NCBI GenBank assembly: GCA_002712135.1 | Contig: PASO01000021.1 | Coordinates: 75,014 to 84,658, forward strand | Direction: 5' to 3' | DNA: 9,645 nucleotides | From: Gammaproteobacteria bacterium | GTDB taxonomy: Bacteria > Pseudomonadota > Gammaproteobacteria > Pseudomonadales > Azotimanducaceae | Shown: piece after piece, positions 5,985-9,645 of the stretch | Layout: each line of letters begins with the position of its first letter | Position numbering within the stretch: the stretch's first letter is position 1 | Position numbers and translations under genes: made by a program | The notes under the pieces: generated by a model | What the model was told of the DNA's origin: nothing | What the model saw: only the letters and a program-made list of their open reading frames with translations | The model's database searches: none

Positions 5985-6824
5985 GTGCCCGATTCAACCT
6001 ATGTGCCACCGAAAGTTTGGAAGTGGGAGCAGGAGAGCGGTGGTAGATTTGCCTCTATCAATAGACCAATCTCTGGACCAACCCACGAGAAAGAATTGCA
6101 AGTGGGTAAGCATCCGATTCAGATCTACTCCCAGGGCACTCCTAATGGCGTAAAGGTCACCATCATGCTGGAGGAACTGCTTGCGGCTGGTATAGAAGGT
6201 GCTGAATACGACGCATGGTTGATTCGTATCAGCGGTGATCAGTTTGGTAGTGGCTTTGTGAAAGTGAATCCAAACTCAAAGATACCGGCGATGCTCGATA
6301 TGACAACTTCACCAGCGACGCGGGTGTTTGAAACCGGTGCGATTCTGTTATATCTGGGCGAGAAGTTCGAAGCCTTTGTGCCTATGGAGGGCCCTGAACG
6401 GGCTGAGTGCCTTTCCTGGCTGATGTGGCAGATGGGTAGCGCACCTTATTTGGGGGGGGGATTTGGTCACTTTTATGCTTATGCGCCAGAGCGATACGAG
6501 TATCCGATTAATCGTTATGCGATGGAGGTAAAACGACAGTTGGATGTGCTCGACCGAAATCTTGCAGATCGAAAGTTCCTTATCGGTGATGACTATACGA
6601 TCGCCGATATTGCGACCTATAGCTGGTACGGTCAGATGGTGGTCGGAGGCTTTTACGATTCCAAGGAGTTCCTCCAGGTTGATTCATATACCAATGTCGT
6701 CAGGTGGGCTACTGAGATTCACCACAGGCCAGCCGTTATACGTGGCAGGAAGGTCAACCGGGATACTCACAGTGGTTTAGCCGAACGGCATGACACAAGT
6801 GATTTCGACAAGCTAGGCCTCTAG
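5985..6824 (+). CDS. yghU: YghU-type glutathione S-transferase family protein, copy 1
   Basis: A 279-residue cytoplasmic protein matching E. coli YghU (288 residues) along its length. It has an extended N-terminal arm with INRPISGPTHEKEL (25-38), then a thioredoxin-like domain from about residue 40 with YSQGTPNGVKVTIMLEELL, VNPNSKIPAM (94-103) and FETGAILLYL (115-124), then an all-helical domain containing YLGGGFGHFY (155-164) and a C-terminal ERHD-SDF tail. YghU proteins bind glutathione and reduce disulfides. The TPNG motif at 52-55 stands at the thiol site used by this group instead of a catalytic Tyr, Ser or Cys. The gene starts with GTG behind a leader hairpin. A run of nine Gs (6452-6460) encodes part of the conserved Gly stretch. 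An 11-bp gap to copy 2 indicates one operon. Confidence 0.93.
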   Translation: MPDSTYVPPKVWKWEQESGGRFASINRPISGPTHEKELQVGKHPIQIYSQGTPNGVKVTIMLEELLAAGIEGAEYDAWLIRISGDQFGSGFVKVNPNSKIPAMLDMTTSPATRVFETGAILLYLGEKFEAFVPMEGPERAECLSWLMWQMGSAPYLGGGFGHFYAYAPERYEYPINRYAMEVKRQLDVLDRNLADRKFLIGDDYTIADIATYSWYGQMVVGGFYDSKEFLQVDSYTNVVRWATEIHHRPAVIRGRKVNRDTHSGLAERHDTSDFDKLGL

Positions 6825-6835
6825 AAGACCCGAAG

Positions 6836-7678
6836 ATGTCTGATCCTTACGTACCCCCTAAAGTATGGAAGTGGGACGAGGGCGATGAAGGGAGTGATAG
6901 ATTTTCGCCCATCAATCGACCTGTTGCAGGGTCGACCCACGAAAAGGAACTGCCCGTTGGCAAACATCCTATTCAGATCTATTCTCAGGGAACGCCGAAT
7001 GGTGTGAAAGTGACCATCATGCTGGAGGAACTGCTGGGGGCCGGTGTTGAGGATGCAGAGTACGATGCTTGGCTAGTACGCATAAATGGCGAACAGTTCA
7101 GTACCGGATTCGTGAAGGTTAACCCAAATTCCAAGATACCCGCGATGCTTGATATGACGACCTCGCCGCCTACGCGGGTATTCGAGACGGGTGCGATCCT
7201 GCTTTATCTGGCCGAGAAGTTTGAGCACTTTGTCCCCAAGGACGGCCTGGGCAGGGCTGAGTGTTTGTCATGGCTGTTCTGGCAAATGGGTAGCGCACCG
7301 TACCTTGGCGGTGGTTTTGGTCACTTTTATTTTTATACCGAAGAGAAGTATGAATATCCGATTAATCGATATGCGATGGAGATCAAACGGCAGATGGACG
7401 TGCTTGATCGTAATCTTGCAGATCGTAGATTCCTTATTGGAGATGAATACACTATTGCTGATGTCGCTACATACAGCTGGTATGGCCAGATGGTAGTTGG
7501 TAACTTCTGGAAGTCTAGGGAGTTTCTCGATATTGATTCATACACTAATGTCATACGCTGGGCTACAGAGATTCATCATCGGCCAGCGGTTCGTCGTGGT
7601 AGGAAGGTCAACAGGACCTCGGATACTGGCATCACGGAACGGCATGATGCCAGTGACTTCGATAAGTTCGGGCTCTAA
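6836..7678 (+). CDS. yghU: YghU-type glutathione S-transferase family protein, copy 2
   Basis: This 280-residue protein is a close paralogue of the preceding gene product. Over the thioredoxin-like domain I count about 12 differences in 98 aligned residues; the N-terminal arm (WKWDEGDEGSDRF) and the C-terminal 25 residues differ more. All landmark motifs are kept: INRPVAGSTHEKEL (26-39), TPNGVKV (53-59), VNPNSKIPAM, FETGAILLYLAEKF, YLGGGFGHFY and ITERHDASDFD. The C-terminal VNRT and ERHDASDF are closer to E. coli YghU than copy 1, so this may be the conserved copy. It starts with ATG 11 bp after the copy 1 stop with only a weak purine site (GAAG), which suggests translation coupled to copy 1. 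Expected activity is glutathione-dependent disulfide reduction; whether the copies differ in substrate is unknown. Confidence 0.93.
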   Translation: MSDPYVPPKVWKWDEGDEGSDRFSPINRPVAGSTHEKELPVGKHPIQIYSQGTPNGVKVTIMLEELLGAGVEDAEYDAWLVRINGEQFSTGFVKVNPNSKIPAMLDMTTSPPTRVFETGAILLYLAEKFEHFVPKDGLGRAECLSWLFWQMGSAPYLGGGFGHFYFYTEEKYEYPINRYAMEIKRQMDVLDRNLADRRFLIGDEYTIADVATYSWYGQMVVGNFWKSREFLDIDSYTNVIRWATEIHHRPAVRRGRKVNRTSDTGITERHDASDFDKFGL

Positions 7679-7863
7679 CAACCTGCTGAAAAAAGCGTTA
7701 CGCCGCAGCGGCTTTCCTCCACTTCTTCAAGGCGGTCGGCGAGGCTCGTGGGCCTCATGCTGGGCGGCCCCACCCGCTCACTCGAATCAACGACATGGTT
7801 GTAGGTCGTGCAGTATACGCGACGCTTTGTCGTCGATTTTCGGCCGATACATCCATGTATCCG
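7679..7863. repeat. Palindrome-rich intergenic spacer, candidate dispersed repeat element
   Basis: This spacer lies between two convergent stops and carries closely spaced inverted repeats: GAGGC/GCCTC (7741-7756), ACGAC/GTCGT (7790-7809), CGACG/CGTCG (7820-7835, followed by ATTTT) and GATACAT-CC-ATGTATC (7846-7861). The last can extend by two pairs past one mismatch towards the VOC stop codon. The middle part is more GC-rich than the flanking spacers. Such structure is typical of REP-like or MITE-like intergenic elements, but only one copy is present here, so repetitiveness cannot be shown. The CGACG hairpin might act as a weak terminator after yghU copy 2. The open frame continuing through it from inside yghU on the plus strand is not credible as a gene. 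Confidence 0.35.
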
Positions 7864-8340
7864 CTATGGTGCTAGTTTAGTCTCCTGCCAGCTTTTTAGT
7901 ATAGCGTTGGCAGCATCGATATCCCTCAGAGCCTTGTCGCCTTTGGGTGCTGAGAGCTCTACCACGTAACCATTGGGATCGCGAAAGTAGATCGACTCAA
8001 TAAATCCATGATCCGCGACACCACGTGTCTCGATTTTTTCTGCGTGACCTTTCTTCATCATGGCTAGTAATGTCTCTTTGTTGACCTGCAAAGCAATGTG
8101 GAGATCAAAGTCACGTTTTGCCTTGAAGTCAAAGGGTGTGTTTGGCTCTTCGAAAAAAGCTAGACAAGAACCATCTTTCATCGCATAAAAGGTATGTAGT
8201 ACGTCGGGCTCTGATGATCGCGTGGCAATGGTTAGCGCATTCACCAGCTTCAAGCCGAGGAAGTCTTCATAAAAGATGCGCGTTTCCTCAGAATCGCGGC
8301 ATCGATACGCCGCGTGATGTAGCCGTTCTATGTCAGTCAT
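7864..8340 (-). CDS. VOC (glyoxalase/bleomycin resistance/dioxygenase) family protein
   Basis: A 158-residue, two-module VOC-fold protein, complete from ATG to TAG. The first beta-alpha-beta-beta-beta module opens with LHHAAYRCRDSEETRIFYEDFLGLKLV, the common family entry. The second is seen in DFDLHIALQV (77-86) and the last strand IYFRDPNGYVVELSAP (117-132). Probable divalent-metal ligands are His9, one of Glu64/Glu65 in FFEEP, His81 and Glu128, the usual His/Glu set of metal-dependent members. These enzymes isomerise, epimerise or oxygenate small substrates in the cytoplasm; which reaction applies cannot be read from sequence. It is divergent from the alpha/beta hydrolase across 120 bp and convergent with yghU. 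A weak GGAA precedes the ATG. A plain glyoxalase I is less likely than a catabolic VOC protein, but this is not settled. Confidence 0.88.
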   Translation of the reverse strand: MTDIERLHHAAYRCRDSEETRIFYEDFLGLKLVNALTIATRSSEPDVLHTFYAMKDGSCLAFFEEPNTPFDFKAKRDFDLHIALQVNKETLLAMMKKGHAEKIETRGVADHGFIESIYFRDPNGYVVELSAPKGDKALRDIDAANAILKSWQETKLAP

Positions 8341-8383
8341 CGCTATGGTTCCGTCACTATCGCTCTGCGATGGTAATCCTGCG

Positions 8384-8393
8384 TGCCTAGGCA
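8384..8393. promoter_or_regulatory. Palindrome TGCCTAGGCA in the VOC/hydrolase divergent region
   Basis: A perfect 10-bp palindrome, nested in a CCTGC/GCAGG inverted repeat (8378-8395), lies midway between the divergent VOC and hydrolase starts. CGTTAGA is also directly repeated at 8411-8417 and 8425-8431. A shared operator is possible. No clear promoter was found alongside, so this is only suggestive. Confidence 0.2.
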
Positions 8394-8450
8394 GGCAACG
8401 CTCCTTTCCACGTTAGATAACTTGCGTTAGAGTCAGAATTTTAGATCTTG

Positions 8451-8455
8451 AGGAG
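8451..8455 (+). promoter_or_regulatory. Strong ribosome-binding site of the alpha/beta hydrolase
   Basis: AGGAG stands five bases before the ATG at 8461, fixing this start over any internal methionine. Confidence 0.75.
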
Positions 8456-8460
8456 TTGCC

Positions 8461-9177
8461 ATGCCTGAATTCAAGCGTGGAGATGTTTCCCTGAATTACG
8501 AGATTCACGGGGAGGGATATCCAATATTGCTATTTGCTCCGGGAGGAATGCGGTCCGCCATAGACTTTTGGCAGAATTCCGAGTGGGATCCTATTTTGAC
8601 CCTTTCTCCGCACTTTAAGGTGATTGCCATGGACCAGCGCAACGCAGGTAAATCCGTTGCACCAATCAGTGGTAGTGATGGTTGGGGTACTTATACAGAG
8701 GACCACGTTTCGCTGCTGGACTATCTTGAAATAGACCGGTGTCATCTATTGGGTGGCTGCATTGGCGGCCCCTATTGCTTTGGCACAATTCAGGCTGGCC
8801 CGGAACGAATAAGCGCAGCGGTTTTGCAGCAGTCCATTGGTAGCGATAACAACCGGGATACCTTCTACGATTTATTTAATGGATGGATGAATGAGATCAA
8901 ATCCGGACATCCATCTGTGACTGAAGCGGAATGGCAACAATTTCGCAGTAACATGTTTGACGGAGATTTTGTCTACAATGTTGATCGGGAGTTTGTCAGC
9001 CAGTGTGAGACGCCGTTGCTGGTGCTAATGGGTAATGATGTTTATCACCCCCAGGTAACGTCTAGGGAAATTGCTGACCTTGCACCTAATGCCACCTTAA
9101 TTGAGAACTGGAAAAACCCCGAAACTGACAATACGGTAAATATCGTTGTTGATTTCTTGAAAGCCAATACCCAGTGA
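8461..9177 (+). CDS. Alpha/beta hydrolase with Cys nucleophile
   Basis: A 238-residue cytoplasmic alpha/beta-hydrolase fold protein. The early strand and oxyanion region LLFAPGGMRSA (23-33), the strand-turn VIAMDQRNAGKS (54-65) and the nucleophile elbow LLGGCIGGPY (97-105) are clear. The elbow carries Cys100 where most family members have Ser, as in dienelactone hydrolases. Asp193 in LLVLMGNDVYHP is the likely acid. The usual catalytic His should follow the last strand near ENWKNPETDNT (215-225), where Thr222/Asp223 stand instead. The nearest candidate His is His196, in the acid loop. The protein may therefore be a hydrolase with a rearranged triad or a non-hydrolytic relative. The ribosome-binding site is strong. 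It is divergent from the VOC gene; no downstream partner is visible. Substrate unknown. Confidence 0.88.
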   Translation: MPEFKRGDVSLNYEIHGEGYPILLFAPGGMRSAIDFWQNSEWDPILTLSPHFKVIAMDQRNAGKSVAPISGSDGWGTYTEDHVSLLDYLEIDRCHLLGGCIGGPYCFGTIQAGPERISAAVLQQSIGSDNNRDTFYDLFNGWMNEIKSGHPSVTEAEWQQFRSNMFDGDFVYNVDREFVSQCETPLLVLMGNDVYHPQVTSREIADLAPNATLIENWKNPETDNTVNIVVDFLKANTQ

Positions 9178-9645
9178 TGATGGTTCGCGTTAGGCCCATC
9201 GTTATCTGATGAAATCCTAGGGGGGAGCTATGGCTTATCAAACGGATTGAGCCTTCGCAGATACTTAAACGTGAATTTTTACAGCCTCGTGCAATTGAAT
9301 TTTTGGGGCTCTTCCTCTTCTGATTTTGCTGCGTGATTACCTTTTTCAGAGTATCGCTGACTGGTTTGGGTTTTTAAGGCCATGTTGTAGCCGCTGGTTT
9401 ACTCTCCTCAACCATGGTTTCTAGAGGTGGCTCCGTTTTTGGCGCCTCTAATATGATTCAAGCCCCAATATCAGCAGTTTCCTCTTCGGATTATTCGAAT
9501 TGGTTGGATCTATTGAGATGCGAGTTTGTGAACTTGCGAAGCCCCCGTAATCAAGAGAGTCGGGGCCGGCTGCTGGTGTCGCTGATTTCCGACTGTTTTA
9601 AGTAGATGTCCCGTACATTTGCTTTGGTATAAACTTTCGTGCCTT
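9178..9645. other. Region of about 470 bp without a supportable intact gene
   Basis: After the hydrolase stop both strands are interrupted by frequent stops, and the longest frame (9414-9605, +) has no ribosome-binding site and no recognisable content. There is a purine-rich site AGGGGGGAG (9219-9227) before an ATG at 9230 that stops after six codons; see the finding on a possible frameshifted gene start. CCCCG/CGGGG (9543-9566) forms a short hairpin without a T-tract. No tRNA, terminator or transposon end was recognised. Confidence 0.5.

Noticed and set aside
5932..6153. Open frame beginning with TTG ahead of yghU
   Set aside because: Overlaps yghU copy 1 in another frame and resembles no known protein; its internal ATG only overlaps the real GTG start.
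7497..7880. 127-codon frame crossing the yghU copy 2 end and the spacer
   Set aside because: Most of it is a shadow of yghU in another frame; the rest is the palindrome-rich spacer and composition is not protein-like.
9279..9383. 34-codon minus-strand frame beginning MALKTQTSQRYSEK
   Set aside because: No Shine-Dalgarno before its ATG and no family recognised; hydrophilic but unsupported.
9414..9605. 63-codon frame near the right edge
   Set aside because: No ribosome-binding site, no recognisable domain, Ser-rich chance composition.

Overview
The window is ordinary-looking chromosomal sequence from a Pseudomonadota bacterium, most likely a gammaproteobacterium. Codon use suits a mid-GC genome, Shine-Dalgarno sites are typical, and the YejA- and YghU-type proteins match enterobacterial relatives closely. 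Acyl-CoA dehydrogenase, a PhyH-type dioxygenase, a type I sulfatase, a VOC protein and glutathione proteins packed together suggest a metabolically versatile, possibly marine, organotroph. That lifestyle is inference. No rRNA, tRNA, CRISPR array, complete insertion sequence or phage gene was seen.

Layout. Bases 1-1169 (+) hold the 3' part of a YejA-like peptide-transporter solute-binding protein, whose 5' end lies outside the window. It converges with an acyl-CoA dehydrogenase (1178-2356, -). A 68-bp gap separates that from a two-gene (+) unit: an Asp-box beta-propeller (2425-3405) and a PhyH-family Fe(II)/2-oxoglutarate dioxygenase (3449-4144). The dioxygenase ends inside a convergent sulfatase gene (4137-5510, -), with an 8-bp overlap of coding ends. 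The sulfatase has a good sigma70-type promoter. Upstream of it, on the same strand, is a previously easy-to-miss 48-codon gene with a strong ribosome-binding site (5632-5778, -).

Bases 5779-5984 form a regulatory-looking region with two inverted repeats, one abutting the Shine-Dalgarno of the next gene. Two tandem YghU-type glutathione S-transferase paralogues follow (5985-6824 and 6836-7678, +), 11 bp apart. A palindrome-rich 185-bp spacer (7679-7863) separates them from a VOC-family protein (7864-8340, -). That gene is divergent from an alpha/beta hydrolase (8461-9177, +) with a cysteine nucleophile and no histidine at the usual triad position. The last 468 bp contain no intact gene I can support, but include what may be a frameshifted gene start.

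How the genes may work together. Sulfatase, dioxygenase, acyl-CoA dehydrogenase, alpha/beta hydrolase, VOC protein and glutathione proteins are all common in peripheral catabolic regions. A shared substrate, such as a sulfated or branched lipid or sterol-like compound, is conceivable. Nothing in the sequence fixes it, and the alternating strands argue against one operon. The strongest candidates for something undescribed are the 48-residue protein, the leader hairpin of the tandem yghU genes and the atypical hydrolase triad.
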